Assembly: GCA_039619475.1 (NCBI GenBank)
Contig: CM077115.1
Span: 32,315,083 to 32,379,082, forward strand
Source: Icerya purchasi
Taxonomy: Eukaryota; Arthropoda; Insecta; Hemiptera; Monophlebidae
Direction: 5' to 3'
Length of the DNA stretch: 64,000 nt
The notes beneath the pieces were generated by a model. That model saw only the letters and a list, made by a program, of their open reading frames with translations, was not told the origin of the DNA and made no database searches. A program made the position numbers and the translations under genes. Below are positions 10,291-20,569 of this stretch, piece after piece (the stretch's first letter is position 1; each line of letters opens with the position of its first letter).

Positions 10291-11208
10291 TATTACCACG
10301 AAAACTACGAGCATATAATTTGTCTAGTAACAATTAAAAAACGAATTATAAGAAAAGGAGACAAATTAAAAAACATTTGACGACTCTTAAAACAAGTCCA
10401 CTTCACTCAGATTTACGATTTAATCTAAATGTATGCCCCGCCACATTTTAAGATCCTTGGTATCGAGCATGTGGCCTCTGGAAATTACATGCGTGTAAAG
10501 TTCATCCGACTATAGAAAGCTCGTTGCACAAATTTCTCGACGAAGGTCGAAAGGAAATAATAAAATGACTGAAAATTCAGCGATTCTAAATAATCGGATA
10601 GAGTCAGATTGACAACCCTCCGTAACAACAAAACCATCTACCTTGTTTTTGGTACCATAAATTCTCCTCCCGAAAAATAAAATAATAAACGTAACATATT
10701 TCCTATGCTGATCCATTTTTTCAGCATCTCACGCTGCATAAAATTTTTATCGTAAGATTTAAACCAATTCGTAATTCTTTTTTCCTTTTTTTTTTTGGCA
10801 TAGCGATAAACCATTCGGCCAGTTTTCACTTCAATATAACTCTGTTGGCCGTTGTCGCAGTGACCCATACCGCTACGGGCGACGCTTCAAATACAACTAC
10901 TAATAATAATGATGCCGGTGGTAAAGGAAGAAAATGAAAGCTTTATCTATCTTCTGAAGTATATTATATTTTCAAGGTTACATGCGTTGTTTAGATGAAC
11001 GGGTAACATTTTCCAGACTAACAACGTAGTCTCATTAATCTAAACTTCAGCATGACGTAATAGGAGCTGGCTTATTTACGTTAGAAGCCTTTTTTATTTT
11101 AAATCGAAAAGCGACGGTCTAACACGGTAGAGCGGGTTCCGTTTGCACGAATCGGAATAAGTCAGCCCTGAACTACGAGCTTACCGTAAGACTAGAGCAT
11201 TTTGTTTT

Positions 11209-11342
11209 AAAAAGTCCGAAGCAGATTTTTCGGCGAAACATGTCCAGCTCCAGCCACCACTAAAACGCCAGTTTACCGTGAAAGAAGAAAACAGTTGCTT
11301 TCAAAAAGTCCAGACCCCATTTTTCTATGAAACATGTCCAGC
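11209..11342. repeat. Imperfect direct repeat, 40 bases, 94-base spacing
   Basis: AAAAAGTCC...ATTTTTC...GAAACATGTCCAGC occurs at 11209-11248 and again at 11303-11342. The ends are conserved and a few central positions differ. The sequence between the copies is unrelated, so this is not a simple microsatellite. Confidence 0.7.
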
Positions 11343-13362
11343 GTTAACCGAACTAAAAGCTTTATCGTCGTTACCATTCCGGTAATATTTCCTTGGTCGA
11401 ACTTTTTCCCTCGATTAAATCTCGCCTATTTATTTTCCCTCCATAAATTCGTTTCCCGAGAGTTATCTTTCATCATGTCTTGTAGCGAAGTAACGAGAGC
11501 GAAAACGTAAAACCGTTTCGAACTGATGGAATTACTACTTCTTGATGGAGTAGAGAAAGCTTCTGGAAAATTAAGAAAACAAATTGCTAATTAGAAGAAA
11601 GTGGGGAGCTGAGCGGGAACTAATAGAACTTTAACGTAGAACAGTTTGTATAATTTTTCGATTTTTTTTTCGTTTTTTTTTCCGATTAAAATTTCATAAT
11701 TTGCAGAAAATCAGAGCGGAAAAATTTTATTCCGGTGTTTTTTATCATTTTGCTTCTCTTTTTATATTAAAATTGTCTCTAAGAAAAAGTAAAATATTGA
11801 AACACAGTTTTACTAAATATGTAAACAATAATTTTAAAATTGGCTTTATTTTTGATTTTTTTTTTCAATATTTTTTATTTTTTTTTTTTTTTTTTTAATG
11901 TTGCTAAACTTGTTTAACCCAAGCTTATTCAGTAAGTTTAATAAAAATAACTGTATAGATCTCAATTTTTTAACTGCATACTGTTATGTCAATAGTTCGG
12001 TTACGCGTCTTTTTTTTTATTTTCTTTATAATTGCTCGGATGCCCCCTTCCGATATGTCATCAGGATACGACCGTAAGAGAGTTATCGAATATATCAAAT
12101 TTAACAATAAAGTAATGTGACTGATTTTTTTTTTTTTTTTTGCACGCGTGTGGAGTAACATTTATCCTTCCTCCTTTTCTAATCAACTTTCCTTTTATCT
12201 TTCTATTTAAACCGTTCTTCCATCTTATCCTTGATTTCATAACTTTCCATTTCTTGCGATGCTACATTATTTCTTTCCCATGTCGATTGCGTTAAATCAT
12301 AGTCTCCTCCTTTCATTCCTCACTTACTCTCCTTATTGTCCTCTGCATCCTTTCTAGTGATAATCAAGAATGTAATTCTAAATACATCCTTTTTTACGCC
12401 GATCTGTAGTAATCTTTTTCTATTAATGATGAGTCTTGCCGCCTAATTAATGATGCGCGTTAAAACAATTAATATTTTAAATATACGAGAAATTAAATTT
12501 TTTTCTTAAAATTGAAAAAATTATCAATCTTTTTCTATATTGTATTTTTGTAAAAACTATCGAAACTATTACATAGTGTCTGACGACCCGATGCGATACT
12601 ACTTTTGTAATAATTCGTTAAGCTTTTTACTTATTTTTGACATTTTTTCGTGACACTTTATTCGTCCATTTTCTATTTAACAAAGCTAATAGATTAGAAT
12701 TCATAGAGGTCTAACGAGAAACTTTCATTACCCACCTTCTTGGAACTACTCAGTACATGCTCCGAAAGATATGTTAGTCGAATGTAACCTCTAGCAGGTC
12801 CATCAAAATAAATGTTCTTTCTTTTTTAATCGATTATTTCAAATTTCATGTTTCAACACTTTCTTCAAAAGTCACTTTGCCGAAAAATCTTATTGCCGGT
12901 ACCGTATATGAGAAAAATCTTTTTCTGGTCATTTTTACTATATTAAAATTCAAAAATGTCTCTAATCCACAGAGTTATTTTGTTTTTGTTTTTTTTTTAT
13001 TTTAAATAAAATTTTTTTATAACGTCAGGAAATTATTCGGAAATATTGAAAAACAACTTCGCGCGGAAGTAATAATGACTGTAGCGCAGTACGATTGCCT
13101 AGCAAAATTTCAGCAAACTGGGAGAATTTTTTATAAAGAAGAAAAATTAAAAATGAGCACAGAAAAGGCATCAAGGAAGACTAGAGGCTACCGGAAATAG
13201 ATCGGGGATAGCTTTAAAGAAGTATACATAAACGCTGGAACAGCTCCTTAGACGACGGAAGGAGACATACGACACAAACCCTCGAAGTTACTTAGCCTTT
13301 TCAGACACTACTACTGAATATTGCTTTTTCTTCTCTTTCAAATTTTTCCAAAAATCTGTCAG

Positions 13363-13422
13363 TTTTTTTTTTATTTATTTATTTTTTTTATTTATTTATT
13401 TTTTTTATTTATTTATTTTTTT
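13363..13422. repeat. TTTATTTA minisatellite
   Basis: About three to four copies of a unit of roughly 20 bases made of a T run followed by ATTTATTT. Confidence 0.8.
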
Positions 13423-14093
13423 AATTATACTATCTCGCTCGATAACTTCAAAGTTTAAAATAACGATTTTATACCAGAATTAAAATTGAAATTTTCGACG
13501 AGTGATCACTGTTTGAAACGTAACTTAAATTTCATCATCAGAAACTTCAACCGAATTGTCTTTGTCGACTCTGCTAAATTATAATAGTGTTTTTTTCATT
13601 ACTTCTTAATGCTCTGTTACAACTTAAAATTTTTCGACCGAGACGGGTTCTTTTTGTTATTTATTTTCGTCGAAAAGCGAAAAATATGTACCGCGCAGCG
13701 GTGTTTTTTGCAAAATTATTGCGAAATAGTGCGCATAGACGATTGAACCATTTTTTTCCTTTACGTATCTCTTCGATATATCTGCTGCATTCCGGTTCGC
13801 AGCTTTTATCAACATAATTCTGTCTAAAAATTTTTTCTGCGGTGACGATAAAAGCCGCAGTAACGGAAAAGTCGAATTCGGAATATGAAAATTCATGAAA
13901 AATGTTCGATGAAGTGTGCACGCTCATAGAACTGTACAAATAACATTAAAATCAGTGAACACCGATCGGAATTTATGGTGTCGACACATTTTTGAATGTC
14001 GAAAGTTCATAAAGAACACCTGCCGCTTGTTTGCGCGGTATGTACGTTGTTAATCAACTTTGATCGTATTCGATCGTCAGTGGTAAATAATAA

Positions 14094-14514
14094 TAAAATG
14101 CTTTTTTACAAAAAAAATAAATACCGATACTTGAAGGTTTATTATAAAAATTTAAAAATGCACCAAAAAGTAAAAAATAATTACTCCCGATTAGAAAATA
14201 TATATATCAGAGTGATGATATAACACTTAAGTGGTGATATCGTAATTCTTATACAACATTAATACCTTAATTAGAGTTGGCATTAAATTCATGTTAGGAA
14301 CAATTTAATCAACATATGAATTTGATGCCAACTCTAATTAAGGTATTAATGTTGTATAAGAATTACGATATCACCACTTAAGTGTTATATCATCACTCTG
14401 ATATATATATTTTCTAATCGGGAGTAATTATTTTTTACTTTTTGGTGCATTTTTAAATTTTTATAATAAACCTTCAAGTATCGGTATTTACTTTTTTTAT
14501 AAAAAAGCATTTTA
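14094..14514. mobile_element. Foldback/hairpin MITE, near-perfect palindrome
   Basis: Two arms of about 200 bases, 14094-14292 and 14316-14514, are almost exact reverse complements with a loop of only about 23 bases (14293-14315). Examples: ACTTAAGTGGTGATATCG at 14224-14241 pairs with CGATATCACCACTTAAGT at 14366-14383, and ACCGATACTTGAAGG near the left end pairs with CCTTCAAGTATCGGT near the right end. It has no coding capacity: the frame at 13996-14223 simply runs into the left arm. A transcript would fold into a long double-stranded hairpin. A diverged relative lies at 63181-63560, showing that this is a dispersed family. Confidence 0.9.
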
Positions 14515-14689
14515 TTTTTTACTTTTTAGTGCATTTTTATTCAATTAAATTAAAACATTTTAATAAGAACAGATATTTCCACGATGTGAAAACATCAAAA
14601 GCTACATTATTTCCATGGTAATTTGGCAAATTTATAGTATTTTAAGTCAAAATAAATCTAACCCAACTGTGAAAACAATCATGAATGAA

Positions 14690-14932
14690 AAGCATCCAAA
14701 AAGCTTCAATCTCCCTCGCATTATTAAGGATAACTGAAAAACTACCGGTCAGATCTTGATCAAATTTAAATGGGACCATATGGGAAGCATCGCCTTTTAA
14801 ATAAAAGAAGAATCATCAAAATCGGTTCATCTAGAAGAAAATTTTGTGGTAACACACATAAAAAAAAATAAAAAAAAAAAAAAAATACAGTCGAATATTC
14901 AACCTCCTCCTTTTTTGAAGTCGGTTAAAAAG
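14690..14932 (+). mobile_element. RTE-like LINE 3' tail
   Basis: The sequence contains AATCATCAAAATCGGTTCATC (about 14811-14831), a run of GGTAACACACATAAAAAAAA, ATACAGTCGAAT, and CCTCCTCCTTTTTTGAAGTC (14905-14924) followed by GGTTAAAAA. I recognise this combination as the 3' untranslated end common to RTE-type LINEs in many insects (established knowledge, recalled rather than searched). No coding part is attached. Confidence 0.55.
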
Positions 14933-14972
14933 GAGAAATATAAAAAGCAAGCAAAACTAAAATAATACTTAC

Positions 14973-15207
14973 CTTGGCTGGATCTTGGCACTGGATCCAC
15001 CATAGACCAGCTGAACTTCTTCTAGCGATCAAAGAACGACATCCTATCGAACTGCTTCGTCGACTGGTTCGCGATATCCTTCGACAACGGCACGGGGTAA
15101 CAACGGACAACGATAACTTTGGACCATCGCGTGGTCTGTTTCTGCACCATACAGCATTACAAGATTCCTCCACTGTAACAAATTCCATTTTTATAAATTA
15201 ATTATCA
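14973..15207 (-). other. Candidate host exon (possible 5' coding exon)
   Basis: On the minus strand a locally GC-richer block ends in CCAAG|GTAAGT (donor at 14972/14973), a near-ideal splice donor. Two acceptor-like sites precede it: TTTTTACAG (exon start 15207) and TTTGTTACAG (exon start 15172). With the outer acceptor the exon contains an ATG at 15188 whose frame (MEFVTVEESCNAVWC...) stays open to the donor, about 72 codons rich in Arg, Ser and Cys. I do not recognise the protein. A non-coding exon or chance is possible, and no partner exon was identified. Confidence 0.3.
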
Positions 15208-16330
15208 CTGTAAAAATCGAAAAAGTATAACACCTTTTTTTATACGAAACAAAATTCGGACTTTTTTAAGATGATGATATAGAATTATAGACTGTGCTTT
15301 GCGCGCACTTAAATCACTAGTATTATCAAAAGCACGACTCACGTTAGGAAGCTTTAAAATACTTCTTTACACTGTTTTAGCACAAATTCTATTGCATGAA
15401 CTCAAATTTTTAAGTATTCTCTGAACACGATGTCACTTTCCCGGCTATGATTACTAGGTCTGAATGAGATTATTTTTGATTCATTTTTGATAGAGTTTTT
15501 TTTTAAAAAGTTTTAATGAGAGAGATTAATTGAAATCTGAAAAATTAAGTTACCTTTACATTTTTAATTAATCGATATTCGGATGTTCCTGTTCTTCTGA
15601 CAAAAAATAGATCCATCGGTAAGGCAATGTGACAGTAACATATGCTTAAAATGATGCACACGGAGAAAGAATACTCTCAAACATTTACGTTGACATTTGT
15701 TTCCTGACTGTGGATTTTCTTTACTGTTCCGGAACACGAACTGTATTAATTCCTCATAGATGTTCTTTCTTTATGACGGATATCGCAACCACTGAAATTA
15801 TTCAAATTTTATCGGAAAACCTATTTCATTGAAATTCATGATCAATTATGATCATAAAATATTTCACGGTGTTTACTGTCGATTTTATAGAAATAAGATT
15901 AAAATTTTTGAATTTCTTTCTGATTTTCTCCATTCCCTAGGACAATCGTATGGCACTTTTTTTTTTTTTGGAAAAAAAAGTCAGTCTACAAAAGTTCCAT
16001 TATGTTATCCCTGAAAATTATCACGTACATTTATTGACAAGAGAGAACATCAGAAGTGTGCGTTCGCAGCCACATGCGCATTAAAAGTAATGAAATGAAT
16101 GATTCCTTAGCTCGAGTTGCTGCTTCCTCTCGTTCCTTTTCGTAAGGAAAATTCCATCCTCTAACTTGAATTCCCTATGTACTAAGTTTCATCTCAAACT
16201 TTGGTCAGATATTTACCCCTCCTCCTTTCGTAACGATCAATCCTTTTATCGATTTCTATACAACCTAGTCTTTCTTCTAATACCTGGTGTTCTTTGAGTT
16301 TTTTTCACTTCCCCATATTCTGTTGTCATT
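15208..16330. other. Spacer without recognised features
   Basis: AT-rich DNA. The frame at 15829-16014 has no known motif. If the exon at 14973-15207 is real, this would be its upstream intron or 5' flank. Confidence 0.4.
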
Positions 16331-16333
16331 TCT

Positions 16334-16726
16334 GTGATTCGGTTGCATTTTAACCATTCTGCTATCTCTTCCTCTCGTTTATCTCTTCCTCTCGTTTTCG
16401 CTATTCCCTCCTCTCCTATAATTGTCCTCTCCACCGTAATGAAACGGTGGTTTGCAACGTCAATCACATCGTTTTTGAGTGTCCATTCCTTTCTGTCGAA
16501 CGTTTTATTTTATATTCTTGTCTGCTGAAACTCACTCCTTATTGTGCATTTTATATTTTGTCCTTCCCCTCGCCATCCATTATTTCATCCATTAGTTTCT
16601 TTATATTGTCCATATCTGACCGAATTATAAAATTTAACTGACGGCTCTTTTCTCTCTCGCTGTTTTTTAGTGTAAGTCCTTAGCTGGAGTGCTCAAAGGG
16701 GGGTTAAAAACAAAGAAAAAAAAAAC
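16334..16726 (+). mobile_element. LINE 3' end fragment (I-type tail)
   Basis: Two overlapping frames carry the end of a LINE ORF2: RLHFNHSAISSSRLSL (from 16337) and then VCNVNHIVFECPFLSVERF (about 16449-16505) and LLKLTPYCAFYILSFPSPS. The 'C..C...NHI-FECP-LS-ER' knuckle is typical of the C-terminus of RNase H-bearing LINEs. A frameshift separates the two parts. The copy ends in a G-rich stretch and an A-rich tail (about 16705-16726). Tails of the same family recur at 61366-61600 (minus) and 63840-64000. Confidence 0.6.
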
Positions 16727-16840
16727 TTCAGAAGTGTTTTGGTTCAACTATTTTCAACTTTCACGTTATTCGAAAAAAAAAACAAAAACGAAAACGAATG
16801 TTTTACAATCTTTTTTGCATTCGTCTTTAATGAACTAATA

Positions 16841-17379
16841 CGAGGTGCGATCGAGAAGTAACAAGAATTTTTAATTTCTTTTCCAAAAATATTTTCACCT
16901 AATCTCCAACGTTTATTCCATGGTCCTTTCAAAGTAGTCGGCCCCCCTATTGGTATTATGCACTTATGCCGCACCGTAGTTTCGAGAAGCTCTGTTGGAA
17001 CACCTTTTTAGACATGGTATCTCGCTCTGCGATTTCACCTCTATCTTATCTGTCCTTGAAAAACATTGCCCTTTTTGCGTGTGCCTTCTTGAGTTTGGGA
17101 AATAGAAAATGGTTCGCCATATTTGGAGAATACGGTGGTTGCGCCATTACAGCAGCGTTATGTGCTACCACGACGAACTGTCGGATAAGCAAATATGCGC
17201 CGGTGCTTTATCTTGGTGCAAAATTCCCACGAAGAGAGTTGTTTCTCCAAAGTTCAACTAGTCGTTGCGTGAAATTTGTAAGTACTCCTTACTAACTGTA
17301 CGACCAGACGGTAAAAGTTCTTAATGAACTATACGAAAACGCGTGCAAAAGTTTTTCGTTACTTTTTAATCACACCTCG
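16841..17379 (-). mobile_element. Internally deleted mariner element
   Basis: Terminal inverted repeats CGAGGTG(C/T)GAT..A.AAGTAAC lie at 16841-16863 and, reversed, near 17379, with TA just outside on the left (16839-16840). On the minus strand the transposase C-terminal half is recognisable: LHQDKAPAH (about 17220-17195, first of the conserved blocks kept) and AQPPYSPNMA (about 17149-17120), where the family has PYSPDLAPCD. The Asp is replaced by Asn and the following CD lost. FLFPKLKKA follows, and near the left end HKCIIP corresponds to the family's terminal block. The N-terminal DNA-binding domain and the first catalytic Asp are deleted, and stops occur. A non-autonomous relic. Confidence 0.8.
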
Positions 17380-17818
17380 CAAATCGTCTTAGGGTTCAAC
17401 ATTCAAATCTTTGTTTCGTCAACCTTTTTTTTTTAGCTTTTTTTAATATGTTTTTTTTTTTACCTGCGTAATAATTTATCCTTATTTATTGTATAATTAG
17501 GATATTATTTTAAATATTCAATTTTATTATTATAAAAATGATATGGTATTTATTAAATAGTTTGAAAAATTTATATAGGATTTACGCCCGCGCCTTTTTT
17601 TATTACCGCATGATTAATAAAAAAAAACAAAAAAAATATGTGGCAATAGAAAAAGAAGGCGGAAAGGAATAAATTGAAAGCTTTATTTCTTAAGTGTATA
17701 TTTTTCAAACTTTTTAATAAATATCAAATTTTTCATCACTCTTATAAATGTGATAAAGCAAAATTTAATATTTAAAATAATATCAACGGGGAACTACTAC
17801 TTTGATGGAAATGAAATA

Positions 17819-17890
17819 TAAACATTGAAGATTAGGTAAATAATTTTTGGAAAAGTTAAAAATTCTCGTTACCTTTTGACCTCATCTCAT
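17819..17890 (+). mobile_element. Orphan mariner 3' end in opposite orientation
   Basis: The reverse complement of this stretch aligns with the left end of the mariner at 16841-16915: both read GAATTTTTAA, TTTTCCAAAAAT, ACCTAATCT and a diverged outer repeat. It is therefore the same type of end, inverted, about 440 bases beyond the right terminus of the deleted copy. It may be a second copy's end or the true right end of a rearranged composite. Confidence 0.6.
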
Positions 17891-19530
17891 ATAAGCCCGT
17901 TAACTTTAGACGAGCTTTTCCAAGTTTCACGGACTAATGCAAAAAACGGTAAAATTCGTTTCCGTTTTTTACCGAATCCTACCATTTGGAAAAAGTTGGA
18001 CCAAATCAGCGATCCACACTTCCAATGTTCCCCTTGTAAGCCTGTAAGATGATTAACATTAGTATACATGAATCTTCGCGTAAGAGATTAATAGCTATTA
18101 TTAATTATTCGAAAAACGCTTTCAAATTGTGATGAACTTTGCTGTATACGATATTCCGAAAGTCGGTATCCAAGAAATAAGCCATCGGATACCCGACACG
18201 AGAGGGTTTTTTAATTTGTAGAATTATCTCTCATCTGTGCAAATTTATTTCGAAAATGTAACGTATAATTATATTAACAATGGGAAGATATTTGTTTTGC
18301 GAAATACGGATAATTTCGGTTCAATTAAAATTATCGGGTGTTTTGATGAAATAACGTGTACAGCCATTGTCAAGAATATGCCTTTAGCATTCACTGCCGA
18401 AGCCATATTGACTTACGCACAGTATTCCATTTTTATTAGTTTCATTTAGACATAACCTTCTAGTGCTTTTTCCGGAAAGAGTTGAGTAAAGATGTATGTT
18501 TCCTAAACGCTGAACTATCGGCTATAGTTTTTTTTCCCTGGTTTTCGTAGTGATTAGTTACCTTTCATGCAGACGTGTTCCATTTCAAAAGGTCTTTATT
18601 TATATCGTGAAATTCGTCTCCAGAGATTCTATGTTAAATTGTTTGGCAATTTTATCTTTGTAATTTATCGTTTTTTTATTACATCGAAGTTTTATTATAC
18701 CGGGATGATACTTTCTTGACCAACATTTCTCGTTTATTGGAAAGAGCTGACTTCGTTAGATGGGCAGTTGACCGATTTTTTTCTGAATGTCTTTTTGAAC
18801 TTCGTTACTCATTTTAATTTGATCACCTTTCGATACTGTCGTTATTATTCGATTTTTCCTTTTTTTTTTTCTATGGAAAGTGATATTTTATTAGAGTAAA
18901 TTTCACGGTTTTTAAGCGCTTATCAAAATCGTTTATGTAATATCGTTAGATCTAAATAATTAATTCGATCAATAGGTTTCCCCATTCATCTAAAGCTATA
19001 CGTTATTACGGTTTAGATTCGTTTTTATTGACTCTTAAAAAGTATATTATAATTTCAATTTCAAAGATTTTAAATTTTCTTATTATTTATATTAAAATTA
19101 TCCTTAGTTCACCACTACGTTTTAGTCTTTGAATCTTGTGTTGTATGCCGTCCTTTCAAATGGTCGACGTTAGTCCTTAGAGAACCCTCTTTTCATTGAT
19201 GCCTTCTTTGCATTTAAATAGCCGTCGAACTCAATCTATATCGTACTTAAAAGTTTTATTTAATTTATTTTTTTGAAATCTTTTTTTTTAATTTTCTCCT
19301 TTAAAGATATTCGATTCTTTTTCTAATTAACCCGTTCGGTTTTTTATTTGGTCTTCTTTTGTCGGAATTTTTTAAATTTCATTATTTCGTTTTTTAATTA
19401 ATTTTTCAGTCAATGATCCGGTTTTTAAAAATATTTAGTTGTTTCTGTCATTTACTATAACGCATGATTTTCCGTTCTTATTTCTTCTTTAATTATTTCA
19501 TTTATAACTTTTAAGAATTCGCTGAAACAT
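17891..19530. other. Spacer without recognised genes
   Basis: AT-rich DNA. The frame at 18237-18449 (70 codons) shows no recognisable motif and is probably chance. No repeats or RNA genes were identified. Confidence 0.4.
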
Positions 19531-19539
19531 TTAAATCTC

Positions 19540-19575
19540 TATAAATAGAAGCACACATCAACTGACACATCAGTC
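19540..19575 (+). promoter_or_regulatory. Candidate TATA plus initiator core promoter
   Basis: TATAAATA at 19540-19547 is followed 32 bases later (counted from its first T) by the A of a TCAGTC initiator (19570-19575), which is the arthropod Inr consensus at the expected distance. The first downstream ATG (about 19585) stops after eight codons. The next long frame, 19690-19887 (65 codons), has a hydrophobic middle but no family similarity. The pair could occur by chance in AT-rich DNA. Confidence 0.3.
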
Positions 19576-19904
19576 ATAACGGAAATGAAAATACGCCATC
19601 TTCCTTGCTAGAGAGTCTTATGAGATCTCGCGATATTAATCATATATATCTCGAAACACTTGTCGCGATATGAAATACGCTAAAGGAAAATGAGTACTAG
19701 AAGATTTTGTTGCGGACTGGAAACAAAAAAGAAGCGAACGAAAGAAAATATGTATAAAAATCAACGAACGTTTTTTCTTACTCCTTTCCTCTTCTTGCCT
19801 TTGTTTATTCCTGCTACTGAAGTTATTGACTCCTGTTTAATTTCTGCATGTCTACGATTCAAAGTCCCTCAGACGTCGGACCACTAATTATTAAAAATAA
19901 ACAT

Positions 19905-20209
19905 GGGCGTCGCCAGGGTGGGCAAGGGGGCTACTGCCCCCCCCCCCTTGGAGTCTCGAAACGTTTTAGTGAACTGGCCATGATGAGTATTCATAGGCGT
20001 GTAATCATGGACAATTTTTGGAAGACTTTGATAATTTTATTATAAAAATTTGCCATAAACCCGCGAAAATTACGTTTTAATTAAGATTTTATTCTTGTTT
20101 AATAAAATATTAAGCCTTCACAAATTACAAAAATTTTATTTTTCCTATAACCCTCATATCCTCTTTCTATCATCTTGCCCCCCTCCCGGCTCATCGGCTG
20201 GCGACGCCC
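19905..20209. mobile_element. Short GC-ended MITE (hAT-like)
   Basis: A perfect 12-base inverted repeat, GGGCGTCGCCAG at 19905-19916 and CTGGCGACGCCC at 20198-20209, bounds a 305-base stretch with subterminal G/C-rich inverted segments (GGGCAAGGGGG at 19919 and TTGCCCCCCTCCC at about 20175). A C run of 12-13 sits at about 19937. It has no coding capacity. The end sequence resembles non-autonomous hAT-type elements, but no clear 8-base target duplication was found, so the superfamily is uncertain. Confidence 0.6.
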
Positions 20210-20394
20210 TTGCAGCGCGGCTGTGTTAAAATTTAAATATTTCTAAAAAAATTCGAAAATTTCCCCTACTGGCGGACTATTTAAAAAGATTAAAAAATAA
20301 ATAAATTTCTTTCAAAGAGAATTTTGAAAAAAGTTAGATAATTTTGTCTAAACCGACCGCGTCATGATTGTGTCCCTCAAATGACTGATCTATT

Positions 20395-20530
20395 TTTCCC
20401 TCTCAACTCCTAGCATTTGACGTATCCCAGCACCTTTTACTCTGTTTCATATATCTTGTCCTTCTTTGTCCATCATTTCTCTACTTGGTTCTTTTATATT
20501 ATCTATTTCTGACCAGATAGTTATTTAACC
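20395..20530 (+). mobile_element. Probable LINE 3' tail remnant
   Basis: The words CTTGTCCTTC, TTTATATT.TC.AT.TCTGACC and the surrounding pyrimidine-rich text match the end of the LINE tail at 16550-16625 in the same order and orientation. It ends just before a run of about 12 G (20541-20552). No coding frame remains. Confidence 0.4.
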
Positions 20531-20569
20531 GTTACCGCGCCCGGGGGGGGGGGGTGATTGTGTCACCAA

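Larger units (their letters stand above)
10291..14090. other. Non-coding stretch without recognised genes
   Basis: Frames at 10510-10868 (minus), 11701-11898 (plus) and 13587-13939 are AT-driven and show no family motif. A 40-base imperfect direct repeat (11209, 11303) and a TTTATTTA repeat (13363) are listed separately. The region 12160-12360 is strongly pyrimidine-rich on the plus strand and may be an eroded LINE tail of the type seen at 16.3 kb, but this is not secure. Confidence 0.4.

Noticed and set aside
13587..13939. Overlapping frames on both strands around 13.6-13.9 kb
   Set aside because: Mutually antisense, with no motif and no codon bias; ordinary chance frames.
14925..15188. 87-codon minus-strand frame taken as a single-exon gene
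   Set aside because: The frame reads through a near-perfect splice donor into AT-rich intron-like sequence; if real it is an exon, not a full gene.
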